This document shows positions 43,370-51,470 of a stretch of DNA of 61,901 nucleotides, piece after piece. The DNA comes from Treponema sp. GTDB lineage: Bacteria; Spirochaetota; Spirochaetia; Treponematales; Treponemataceae. The position numbers and the translations under genes are program-made. The DNA lies in the NCBI GenBank assembly GCA_017548565.1, contig JAFYZU010000008.1, positions 1 through 61,901 of the forward strand, in the 5' to 3' direction. Each line of letters opens with the position of its first letter. Positions within the stretch are counted from its first letter, which is position 1. Under the pieces are notes generated by a model. It did no database searches and had not been told where the DNA came from. It saw only the letters and a program-made list of their open reading frames with translations.

Positions 43370-46084
43370 ATGAAATCATCTAATAAATCAAGTCTGCTTA
43401 CAGGTATTATACTTTTATCTTTATCAGCAGTGTTCACTATCTGTTTACTTATACAATTATTGAACTTCGGAGCTTCTGGTCCGGGTCAAAACATATTTTT
43501 TAACTTGGGATTGATGCTCGTTTCTGTTTACGGAATAAGCAGCTCTTTAATTCCTGTTTTTCTCTTTATAGCAGGATTATCATGCTTTGCAACAACCTGG
43601 ACAAGTCAGAAGACAATGCGTCTTTTAACTGCCATCATTCCTTTTTTTACAATCGTGCTTACAGAAAAAATCGTGCGTTCAATTTTAAACCTCGATTATT
43701 CTTCTTCAACAATAATAAAGGTTGTTATCACAATCGTAACAGGAATAATCCTCTGTATCGTAGAAATTCTTGTCGTAAGCTTTATTGCTGAATCAATTAA
43801 CCAGAGGATTTTCCATTCTGAACGCACAAAGACAACAGATTATTCAAATACTTCTAAATCATTAAAACGACCAAAATTAAAGTCACTTTCAAATAAATTC
43901 CTTACTGCAAAAAATCATAAATCAAAGCAGGAAGATGAATTTGTTTTTGTAGATGAAACTCCACAGGAAGAACAGACAATCCAGAAGGCAGAAAAAACTC
44001 CTCTTAAAGAAGAAATTGAAATCATCGAAGAAAAATCACAGGAAAAAGAAATTCCTGAATCAATTACTGAAGAAACAGCAAATCCATCGTCAATAATCAC
44101 GCAGGAAGAATACAACGCTCTCATCAATCCAAAAAAAGAACCGGAAATTGAAGAGCTTGAATGGAATAATCTTCCGCCGGCACCCGAATCGCTTCCTCCT
44201 GAATACACGGAAGAAATTGATGAATCAGATCCAGCCCTTGAATTTCCTCCTCAGGAACAAAAATATCCGACAAGAATCATCCTTGATGAAGGTCCGGAAC
44301 AGAAGAATATAACTAAAGAACCTGAAAACAAAGAACCTTCAATAGATCCTGATTTTTTCGATATTGATTTAAACTCAGATTTAGACGAGGAAACATCTGA
44401 AGACGAAGAAAGCGATGAAAGTGAAATAAAAGATCCTACAATCGGTTTTTCAACAGGCACTTCTTCTGTTTTTTCGCAGATGGATGATGATATTTTAAAC
44501 AATCAGCTGGAAGATGAATCAGAAAATCCAAACAAGGGTGCTACAAATTTAACAAAGGATGATTTAACAGACTTTTTCAATGCACAGCAGAAGGAAAATA
44601 CACCTTCGACAAAAGAAATCCACGCTAATCCTCCGAAAATCGGAAACAGGGCAACAAAAAAAGGACCCTATGTCATTCCTTCAGATCTTCTTACCGCTTA
44701 CAAAGACGACCAGTACTGGATTATAGATGATGAAACAAAACAGGCATCGGTAAACTTAAAACAGACGCTATCTGAATTCAACATCGATGCAGAAATTATC
44801 GGAATTAAAAAAGGACCTGTAGTTACAATGTTTGAAATTCTTCCGGCTCCAGGCGTAAAATTAAGCAAGATTGTTGCATTACAGGATAACATTGCTTTAT
44901 CGCTTGCTGCTCAGTCGGTTCGAATTGTTGCTCCAATACCTGGGAAACAGGCTGTAGGTATAGAAGTGCCGAATAAAAACCGTTCAGTCGTAGGTTTCCG
45001 TGAGATTATAGAAATGGATCTTCCTGAATGGAATAAAATGGCAGTTCCTGTAATTCTTGGAAAAGACATTCTCGGTAAAGCCCAATTAATTGATCTTGTA
45101 AAAACACCTCATATGCTTATTGCGGGTGCAACAGGTTCTGGAAAATCTGTCTGCGTAAACTCACTGATTCTTTCTATTCTTTACAAACGTTCATATCAGG
45201 ATGTAAAGATGATTCTTGTAGATCCGAAGGTTGTTGAACTTAAGCTTTATAATAATATTCCACACCTTCTTACCCCCGTCATTACTGAACCGAAGAAAGC
45301 ACTTCAGGCTCTTCAGTATTGTCTGTGCGAAATGGAACGACGCTATGCACTTTTAGATGGAATGGGAGTCCGTGATATTTCTACATATAATCAGAAAATT
45401 AAGGAAAAAAACATCTGTACCGAAAAGCTTCCGTATATTGTCGTAATCATCGATGAATTTGCAGATTTAATGGCAACAAGCGGTAAAGAACTAGAATCTG
45501 TAATTGCCCGATTAACTGCCATGAGCCGTGCAGTCGGTATTCATCTTGTACTTGCAACTCAGCGCCCGTCGGTAAATGTAATTACAGGTCTTATCAAGGC
45601 AAATATTCCTAGTAGAATAGCCTTTATGGTAGCCTCAAGAACCGATTCAAACATCATCATTGACAGTGTCGGGGCAGAAAAGCTTCTTGGCCGTGGTGAT
45701 ATGCTTTATGCTTCTGCCGTTGATCCATATCCTGTTCGAATTCAAGGTACCTTTGTAAGTGATCAGGAAGTAGAAAATGTCGTAAATGCCGTAAAAGAAT
45801 ATGGTGAGCCTGATTATATTGATGATGAAATCTTCATTGAAGACGATGATGATATTGAAGGCGGCGTAGATTTGTTCGGCAATTCTTACAGTGATGAAGA
45901 TCCACTTTATGATCAGGCGCTCGAAATTGTCGTACAGGCAGGAAAAGCAAGTGCAAGTTATATTCAGCGAAGATTGAAAATAGGTTATAACCGTGCCGCA
46001 AGACTTGTAGAAGAAATGGAAGAAAGAGGCATTGTAGGACCTGCCAACGGAAGTAAACCACGCGAAATAATCCACATGCCATAA
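43370..46084 (+). CDS. ftsK: DNA translocase FtsK/SpoIIIE
   Basis: 904 residues. Four membrane helices (about 10-150) anchor it at the septum. A long acidic Glu/Pro/Asp-rich linker (about 165-420) follows, then the alpha-beta motor with Walker A GATGSGKSVC (K592) and Walker B YIVVIIDEFADLM. The C-terminal gamma winged helix (about 835-904, SYIQRRLKIGYNRAARLVEE) recognises polar KOPS/SRS-type sequences. It pumps chromosome DNA through the closing septum and helps XerCD. No Shine-Dalgarno is present. Confidence 0.95.
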   Translation: MKSSNKSSLLTGIILLSLSAVFTICLLIQLLNFGASGPGQNIFFNLGLMLVSVYGISSSLIPVFLFIAGLSCFATTWTSQKTMRLLTAIIPFFTIVLTEKIVRSILNLDYSSSTIIKVVITIVTGIILCIVEILVVSFIAESINQRIFHSERTKTTDYSNTSKSLKRPKLKSLSNKFLTAKNHKSKQEDEFVFVDETPQEEQTIQKAEKTPLKEEIEIIEEKSQEKEIPESITEETANPSSIITQEEYNALINPKKEPEIEELEWNNLPPAPESLPPEYTEEIDESDPALEFPPQEQKYPTRIILDEGPEQKNITKEPENKEPSIDPDFFDIDLNSDLDEETSEDEESDESEIKDPTIGFSTGTSSVFSQMDDDILNNQLEDESENPNKGATNLTKDDLTDFFNAQQKENTPSTKEIHANPPKIGNRATKKGPYVIPSDLLTAYKDDQYWIIDDETKQASVNLKQTLSEFNIDAEIIGIKKGPVVTMFEILPAPGVKLSKIVALQDNIALSLAAQSVRIVAPIPGKQAVGIEVPNKNRSVVGFREIIEMDLPEWNKMAVPVILGKDILGKAQLIDLVKTPHMLIAGATGSGKSVCVNSLILSILYKRSYQDVKMILVDPKVVELKLYNNIPHLLTPVITEPKKALQALQYCLCEMERRYALLDGMGVRDISTYNQKIKEKNICTEKLPYIVVIIDEFADLMATSGKELESVIARLTAMSRAVGIHLVLATQRPSVNVITGLIKANIPSRIAFMVASRTDSNIIIDSVGAEKLLGRGDMLYASAVDPYPVRIQGTFVSDQEVENVVNAVKEYGEPDYIDDEIFIEDDDDIEGGVDLFGNSYSDEDPLYDQALEIVVQAGKASASYIQRRLKIGYNRAARLVEEMEERGIVGPANGSKPREIIHMP

Positions 46085-46107
46085 AAAAGGCCGGGCTAAA
46101 ACCCGGC
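46083..46107 (-). terminator. Strong terminator with its T-run on the minus strand
   Basis: GCCGGG (46090-46095) pairs with CCCGGC (46102-46107). Reading leftward, six T residues follow (46088-46083). ftsK comes from the other side and would see only a weak tail (TCGTTT), so the terminator best serves a minus-strand transcript from the 361-bp gap. Confidence 0.8.
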
Positions 46108-46328
46108 TCGTTTAGTGCTCCAAGTAACCTTTGTACTGGCACTCAATTTTTACTTCTGCATTACAGCTGCAGAAACGCTTTATTAATATTTGTAAGGAAC
46201 TTTTTTAAGTCCGCATATCTACGTATTAATTTTGAGCGTCGTCCACGCTCTGTATTTTTGTCGGAAATTGCATTATTGCCTCCTCTACAAGCAGCCGGTC
46301 ACTGTCCCCATCTCAGTTCCCTAACCAC
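46085..46328 (-). ncRNA. Candidate structured small RNA, about 240 nt
   Basis: This 361-bp gap has a promoter and a terminator facing left but no gene between them. Internal hairpins include GAGCGT/ACGCTC, TTCTGCA/TGCAGAA and GTGC/GCAC near the 3' end. A 5' GTGACC can pair with a 3' GGTTAC, closing the molecule. No sequence signature of RNase P, tmRNA or SRP RNA is seen. A rod-like 6S-type RNA is one hypothesis; a leader for a short frame is another (AGGAGG and an ATG give 14 codons). Confidence 0.5.
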
Positions 46329-46334
46329 AATTAA

Positions 46335-46362
46335 ATAATAACATTTTTAAACCATTTTTCAA
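46335..46362 (-). promoter_or_regulatory. Promoter of the candidate small RNA
   Basis: TTGAAA (46362-46357), 16-base spacer, TATTAT (46340-46335). Predicted start about 46328. Confidence 0.6.
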
Positions 46363-46445
46363 TAAAAATTTGTCTATATCTTTTTGAAATAAGATGTGGT
46401 ATAATAATTATATTACACTCTTAAATAAAGTAATGGAGGCAAATT

Positions 46446-46823
46446 ATGGAATTAAAGTTTTACAAATGTAATATCTGTGGAAAGATTATAATCATGCTGA
46501 ATGAAGTTTCTACACCGACAATCTGCTGCGGCGAAATGATGTCACCAATTGTTCCGGGAACAACTGATGCCGCAGTAGAAAAACATGTTCCTGTAATCAG
46601 CAAAAACGGTAATCTTGTTGAAGTAACAGTCGGCGAAGTAGAACATCCGATGACCGGTGAACATTATATCCAGTGGATTGTTTTACAGACAAAGAATGGA
46701 ATCCAAAGAAAAAATCTTTCACCAACAGATAAACCTTCTGCAGCCTTTGCACTCCTTGACAACGATGAAGTAATTGCCGCTTATGCTTACTGTAACTTAC
46801 ATGGTCTGTGGAAAAGCAACTAG
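46446..46823 (+). CDS. dfx: Desulfoferrodoxin (2Fe-superoxide reductase)
   Basis: 125 residues with both iron sites. Center I is a desulforedoxin-type Cys4 site (C8, C11, C27, C28). Center II uses H47, H67, H73, H119 and C116 (from EKHVP, EVEHPMTGEH and YCNLHGLW), the complete superoxide reductase set. It reduces superoxide to peroxide without making oxygen, the usual defence of anaerobes. GGAGG lies before the ATG; an extended -10 TGGTATAAT ends at 46405. Confidence 0.96.
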   Translation: MELKFYKCNICGKIIIMLNEVSTPTICCGEMMSPIVPGTTDAAVEKHVPVISKNGNLVEVTVGEVEHPMTGEHYIQWIVLQTKNGIQRKNLSPTDKPSAAFALLDNDEVIAAYAYCNLHGLWKSN

Positions 46824-46863
46824 TTTTTTTATAAATCCACTTTTCTATTAAACATTATTTCGA

Positions 46864-46869
46864 TATAAT
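46864..46869 (+). promoter_or_regulatory. -10 box of guaA, probably leaderless
   Basis: Perfect TATAAT followed by exactly six T residues and the ATG at 46876. No clear -35 and no Shine-Dalgarno. Confidence 0.55.
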
Positions 46870-46875
46870 TTTTTT

Positions 46876-48753
46876 ATGTCACGTCAGAAAATAATTGTTT
46901 TAGATTTCGGAAGCCAGTATGCACATTTAATCGCTAAACGATTCCGCATGCTCGGCTACTACTCAGAAATTGCTCTTCCTTCTTCAGATTTATCTATATT
47001 TGAAGATTGCAAGGGCATTGTTTTTTCAGGCGGTCCTGCCTCTGTTTATGACGATAAAATACCCGAATTTAACAATAAAATTCTGGAGCTTGACATTCCG
47101 ATTCTTGGACTCTGTTACGGTCACTATATAGTTCATCTGGGATACAACGGAAAAGTAGAAAAAGCACCTGTAGGAGAATTCGGTTTTGCCAGATTAATTT
47201 TAAATCCTCATGTAAAATGTCCGCTTTTTAAAGGGATTGAAGGTGAACAGCAGGTGTGGATGAGCCATCAGGATGGAGTTATAAAACCAGGTGACGGCTT
47301 TGAAGTTGTCGGTTCAACAAAGGACTGTCCTTATGCCGCAACACAGAATCTTGAAAAAAAACGATTCAGTCTTCAGTGTCACTGCGAAGTAAAAGATACT
47401 CCATGTGGAAATAAAATATTTGAAAATTTTGCCGAATACTGTGGAATGGAAAAAAACTGGGATCAGGACACTGTACTTCAGCTGATTCTGGAACAGATTA
47501 AAGTAGACGCAAAAGATAAAAATGTCCTTCTCTTCCTTTCCGGCGGCGTTGATTCAACAATTGTTTTTGCACTTTTAAATAAGGCTCTCGGTCAAGAAAG
47601 GGTTCTTGGTCTTCATATAGACAACGGTTTTATGCGTAAAGATGAATCCAAAAAGGTTGCAGCCGCATACAGACAGTTCGGATTCACAAATTTTATAGTT
47701 GAAGATGCATCAGAGTCATTCTTAAAGGCAATCTCCGGTTTAACAGATCCACAGAAAAAACGTCTTGCAGTCGGTGAAAATTTCATTACGGTAAGGAATG
47801 AAGTCGTAAAAAAACAGAATCTTGATGAAGAAAACTGGCTTCTTGCACAGGGAACCCTTTATCCGGACATCATTGAATCAGGAGGAACAAAAAACTCCAA
47901 CGTCATTAAAACACATCATAACCGGGTAAAAGGCATTCAGGATTTAATCGAAAAAGGAATGATTATTGAGCCGATTAAGGATTTATACAAGGATGAAGTT
48001 CGCGCAATCGGTAAAAAACTTGGTCTTTCTGATGAACTTGTTATGCGCCATCCGTTCCCGGGCCCAGGTCTTTCCATCAACGTTCTTTGTTCAAACGGTA
48101 CAATCAGCGGTAAAGACAAGGATGAACTTGATAAGGCACACAAAGAGCTTGAAGCATTAACCTTCGATATGTTCTGTGAAAAATGCAATGCACAATTAAA
48201 ACGCTCAGTACTTCCAATCCGATCGGTAGGAGTTCAGGGAGATTTCAGGACTTACCGATTTCCGGCCGTGCTTACATTTAAAGAAGAAGAAAACGGATTC
48301 TATCATTTCCCGGATAAAAGAGAAAAAATCGAAGAATGCTCATCCCTGATTACAAACAGTGCACAATATTTAAACCGTACCTGCATCAAGCTGTATCAGA
48401 ATCCTGAAATTAAAACTGAAGATTTGAAAATCCAGGAAGGATACTGCACTAAAGACAGACTTGATCAGCTTCGGGAGGTTGATAACATCGTTCTTACTGA
48501 ATTACACAAATCGCAGTGGTATGATAAAATTTTCCAGCATTTAACGATAGATTTACCGTTTGCATCCTGTAAAAATCATGCAAGCTTTGTTCTCCGCCCT
48601 TTGTGTTCTGAAGATGTAATGACCGCCAGATTTGCAATGCTTCCGCCGGAGCTTTTAAATACGATAGTTAAAAAAATTGCAGGCCTTGATTTTGTCGATG
48701 CACTTTATTTTGATGCAACAAACAAACCGCCTGCAACATTCGGATGGGAATAA
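46876..48753 (+). CDS. guaA: GMP synthase (glutamine-hydrolysing), long form
   Basis: 625 residues. The glutaminase domain has the nucleophile C80 (LGLCYGHY) and a His-Glu pair in QCHCEV. The PP-loop is SGGVDST (222-228), with GTLYPDIIES and MRHPFPGPGL in the synthetase part. The C-terminal dimerisation domain is about 100 residues longer than in E. coli GuaA and resembles the expanded type known from some bacteria and eukaryotes. The usual PPATIEWE end is PPATFGWE here. It converts XMP to GMP. Confidence 0.95.
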   Translation: MSRQKIIVLDFGSQYAHLIAKRFRMLGYYSEIALPSSDLSIFEDCKGIVFSGGPASVYDDKIPEFNNKILELDIPILGLCYGHYIVHLGYNGKVEKAPVGEFGFARLILNPHVKCPLFKGIEGEQQVWMSHQDGVIKPGDGFEVVGSTKDCPYAATQNLEKKRFSLQCHCEVKDTPCGNKIFENFAEYCGMEKNWDQDTVLQLILEQIKVDAKDKNVLLFLSGGVDSTIVFALLNKALGQERVLGLHIDNGFMRKDESKKVAAAYRQFGFTNFIVEDASESFLKAISGLTDPQKKRLAVGENFITVRNEVVKKQNLDEENWLLAQGTLYPDIIESGGTKNSNVIKTHHNRVKGIQDLIEKGMIIEPIKDLYKDEVRAIGKKLGLSDELVMRHPFPGPGLSINVLCSNGTISGKDKDELDKAHKELEALTFDMFCEKCNAQLKRSVLPIRSVGVQGDFRTYRFPAVLTFKEEENGFYHFPDKREKIEECSSLITNSAQYLNRTCIKLYQNPEIKTEDLKIQEGYCTKDRLDQLREVDNIVLTELHKSQWYDKIFQHLTIDLPFASCKNHASFVLRPLCSEDVMTARFAMLPPELLNTIVKKIAGLDFVDALYFDATNKPPATFGWE

Positions 48754-48785
48754 CCTGAATTTCAGATTATTTTTTATAATTTCCA

Positions 48786-50201
48786 TTACAGATTGATTTC
48801 TGCAGATCCCTTTTCAACGCCTTTTAATAAAGGTTTTACTTTATCGATAAGTTCGCTTACCTGCTCAGGACATCTTCCGATATAAAGCGATGGATCCAAA
48901 AGCTTAATCATCTCTTCTTCTGTAAGACCAAACTCTTTTTCCTGAGCAAGCAGTGAAAGAAGATTACATTCTTCGCCGTTCTTCATTCGGGCTGTTGCTT
49001 CCATTGAACATTTACGTATAATTTCATGAAGCTGCTGACGATCTCCTCCGCGTTTTACTGCTTCCATCATCAGATTTTCAGTAGCTATAAACGGAAGATA
49101 TTCACGGCATGTTCTTTCTATGATCTTTTCATTGACATGAAGACCATCGGTAACATTCTGAGCAAGACGAAGAACTGCATCACAGCACAAAAATCCTTCC
49201 GGAAGCGAAATTCTTCTGTTTGCAGAATCATCAAGTGTGCGTTCAAGCCACTGTGTACATGCGGTCATCGGAGCATTCATTGCATCTGCCATTAAATAAC
49301 GTGCAAGCGAACAGATTCTTTCACTTCTCATCGGATTTCGTTTATATGCCATTGCAGAAGATCCAATCTGATTTTTTTCAAAAGGTTCTTCTACCTGCCT
49401 GTCGTGCTGCAGAAGACGGATATCATTTGCCATACGATAACAGCTCTGAGCAACAGAGGAAAGTGCATTGAGAATGCGTGTATCAACCTTTCTCGGATAT
49501 GTCTGTCCCTGAACGTCAAATACCTGGGTAAAACCAAATTCCTGTGCAATCATCTGATTAAGCCTGCCGCATTTTTCATGATCTCCTTCAAAAAGATCCA
49601 TAAAGCTTGCTTCAGTACCGGTAGTACCACGGCACCCTAAAAATTTAATGTTCTGTATTGCAAAATCGATTTCATCAAGATCTGAAAGAAAATCCTGAAG
49701 CCACAAAGCGGCACGTTTACCGACTGTTACAAGCTGAGCCGGCTGATAATGAGTATAACCTAAGGTTGGAAGCGCCTTATATTTTTCTGCAAAATCACAA
49801 AGATTCGAAATCACTTTTAAAAGCTCACCGCGAAGATAACGAAGACCATCCCTGTAAATAATAAGATCCGCATTATCTGTAACATAACAGCTTGTTGCTC
49901 CAAGATGGATGATTCCTGCCGCAGAAGGAGCTGCTTTTCCGAATGCATAAACATGAGCCATTACATCATGACGAACTTCCTTTTCACGTGCAGCAACAAC
50001 ATCATAATCAATGTCTGTAATATGTTCTGAAAGCTCTTTTACCTGATCTTTTGTAATTGGTAAACCAAGTGAATTTTCAGCCTTTGCCAGAGCAACCCAA
50101 AGCTTTCTCCAGGTTTGATAACGTGTGTCTGAAGAAAAAAGCCTGAGCATATAATCTGAAGCATATCTTGAAGATAAAGGTGTTTCGTAAGTATCTTTCA
50201 T
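48786..50201 (-). CDS. purB: Adenylosuccinate lyase
   Basis: 471 residues of the fumarase/aspartase superfamily. Signature loop SSAMAYKRNPMRSERI is intact, with HLGATSCYVTDNADL and TLGYTHYQPAQLVTVGKRAA. This is the longer, eukaryote-like clade of PurB (about 470-480 residues). It cleaves SAICAR and adenylosuccinate, so it acts directly after purC in IMP synthesis. It follows purC by 23 bases on the same strand, with AGGAAA before the ATG. Confidence 0.95.
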   Translation of the reverse strand: MKDTYETPLSSRYASDYMLRLFSSDTRYQTWRKLWVALAKAENSLGLPITKDQVKELSEHITDIDYDVVAAREKEVRHDVMAHVYAFGKAAPSAAGIIHLGATSCYVTDNADLIIYRDGLRYLRGELLKVISNLCDFAEKYKALPTLGYTHYQPAQLVTVGKRAALWLQDFLSDLDEIDFAIQNIKFLGCRGTTGTEASFMDLFEGDHEKCGRLNQMIAQEFGFTQVFDVQGQTYPRKVDTRILNALSSVAQSCYRMANDIRLLQHDRQVEEPFEKNQIGSSAMAYKRNPMRSERICSLARYLMADAMNAPMTACTQWLERTLDDSANRRISLPEGFLCCDAVLRLAQNVTDGLHVNEKIIERTCREYLPFIATENLMMEAVKRGGDRQQLHEIIRKCSMEATARMKNGEECNLLSLLAQEKEFGLTEEEMIKLLDPSLYIGRCPEQVSELIDKVKPLLKGVEKGSAEINL

Positions 50202-50224
50202 TTTTGTTTCCTGATTTAATTGAT

Positions 50225-51094
50225 TTATAATTTTTTACCAGTAAGCTTTTCAAAGCCTTCAAGATAGATGGCAATAGTTTTATCTACAACATCCTTTGGT
50301 AAAGTCCAGTCATCGTGCGGATTTGCCTTAAGCCAGTCCCTGGCAAACTGCTTGTCATAAGACGGCTGACCATGACCAACCTCATACTGATCCTTTGGCC
50401 AGAAGCGTGATGAATCCGGAGTAAGCATTTCATCGCCTACAACAATTTCTCCGTTTTCATCAAGACCAAATTCAAATTTTGTATCTGCAATAATAATGCC
50501 TTTTGTCAATGCATATTCAGAACATTTTTTATAAAGCGCAATTGAATAATCGCGGAGCTTTCCGGCATATTCTTTTCCTTTTCCTGGGAATCGTTTTTCA
50601 AGATAATCTATTGACTGTTCAAAAGAGATGTTTTCATCATGATCACCGATTTCTGCTTTTGTAGATGGAGTATAAATCGGTTCAGGAAGTTTTTCTGATT
50701 CTTTCAAACCCTGAGGAAGCTTTATTCCGCATACCGTTTGATTTTCCTGATAGCTTTTCCAGCCCGAACCGGTGATGTAACCTCGTACAATACATTCTAC
50801 CGGGATCATTTCCAGTTTTTTTACAAGCATACTGTTTCCATTGAATTGATCCTGTCTGAAAAATTCAGGCATATCGTTCACATCCACAGAAATCATATGA
50901 TTTTTAACAATATCCTTTGTAAAATCAAACCAGAATTTTGACATCTGAGTTAAAACCGTTCCTTTTTTAGTTACAATATTATTCAGAATAACGTCAAAAC
51001 AGCTGATTCTGTCTGTTGCAACTAAAATAAGATTTTCGCCCACATCATAAATTTCACGGACTTTTCCTTCTTTGACTGGTAAAAACTTTTCCAC
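50225..51094 (-). CDS. purC: SAICAR synthetase
   Basis: 289 residues, the longer PurC form. Motifs are GKVREIYDVGENLILVATDR, VECIVRGYITGSGW, PSTKAEIGDHDENI and IADTKFEFGLDENGEIVVGDE, followed by LTPDSSRFW. It joins aspartate to CAIR using ATP. The start is GTG at 51094, supported by AAGGAG 8 bases upstream. The purB gene follows. Upstream are a DUF4298 gene and the sugar-kinase fusion, in the same direction. Confidence 0.95.
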   Translation of the reverse strand: MEKFLPVKEGKVREIYDVGENLILVATDRISCFDVILNNIVTKKGTVLTQMSKFWFDFTKDIVKNHMISVDVNDMPEFFRQDQFNGNSMLVKKLEMIPVECIVRGYITGSGWKSYQENQTVCGIKLPQGLKESEKLPEPIYTPSTKAEIGDHDENISFEQSIDYLEKRFPGKGKEYAGKLRDYSIALYKKCSEYALTKGIIIADTKFEFGLDENGEIVVGDEMLTPDSSRFWPKDQYEVGHGQPSYDKQFARDWLKANPHDDWTLPKDVVDKTIAIYLEGFEKLTGKKL

Positions 51095-51181
51095 TTTAAA
51101 GACTCCTTAACAAAAAAAGCAAAAGCACTTCGAGCGGAACTCTAAAGAAACCTTTGCCGTATCTACACTTTATTTTTTTTC

Positions 51182-51460
51182 TTACGCTTTGTCAATTATC
51201 TTAAGACTGTGAATTTCACAAAGCAGATTATAAATCCCGTCCTCCGAAAGAATCCCTCTCTTAAGATCAGAAGGAAGTCTTCCCTGTTCATCTGCTTCAA
51301 AATCCATTTTCCACAAACGACTGTTGTAGTATTTTTCAAGGATTTTGACTTTTTTAATAAGATTTTTTTCTGTTAAAAAACATTCTGAATCATGTTGCAG
51401 CTTAAAAGAAAGCTCATCAAATATTTTTTCATATTTTTTAATACGCTTTTCTATAAACAT
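51182..51460 (-). CDS. DUF4298 protein
   Basis: 92 residues, helical, with the DUF4298 pattern: RIKKYEKIFDEL at the start, LEKYYNSRLWKMDFEADEQG in the middle and LPSDLKRGILSEDGIYNLL near the end. The role of the family is unknown. It lies 10 bases after the kinase-nucleotidyltransferase fusion gene, so the two are probably co-transcribed; whether purC is on the same transcript is unclear. Confidence 0.8.
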   Translation of the reverse strand: MFIEKRIKKYEKIFDELSFKLQHDSECFLTEKNLIKKVKILEKYYNSRLWKMDFEADEQGRLPSDLKRGILSEDGIYNLLCEIHSLKIIDKA

Positions 51461-51470
51461 ATCTTTTCTT

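Noticed and set aside
45834..46142. Minus-strand open frames of 102 and 142 residues under the end of ftsK
   Set aside because: Antisense of a conserved ftsK coding region; no ribosome site and no family resemblance.
46170..46310. Minus-strand frame of about 45 codons ending KKFLTNINKAFLQL
   Set aside because: It has no usable start codon and is interrupted on both sides; listed only as an alternative reading of the candidate RNA region.
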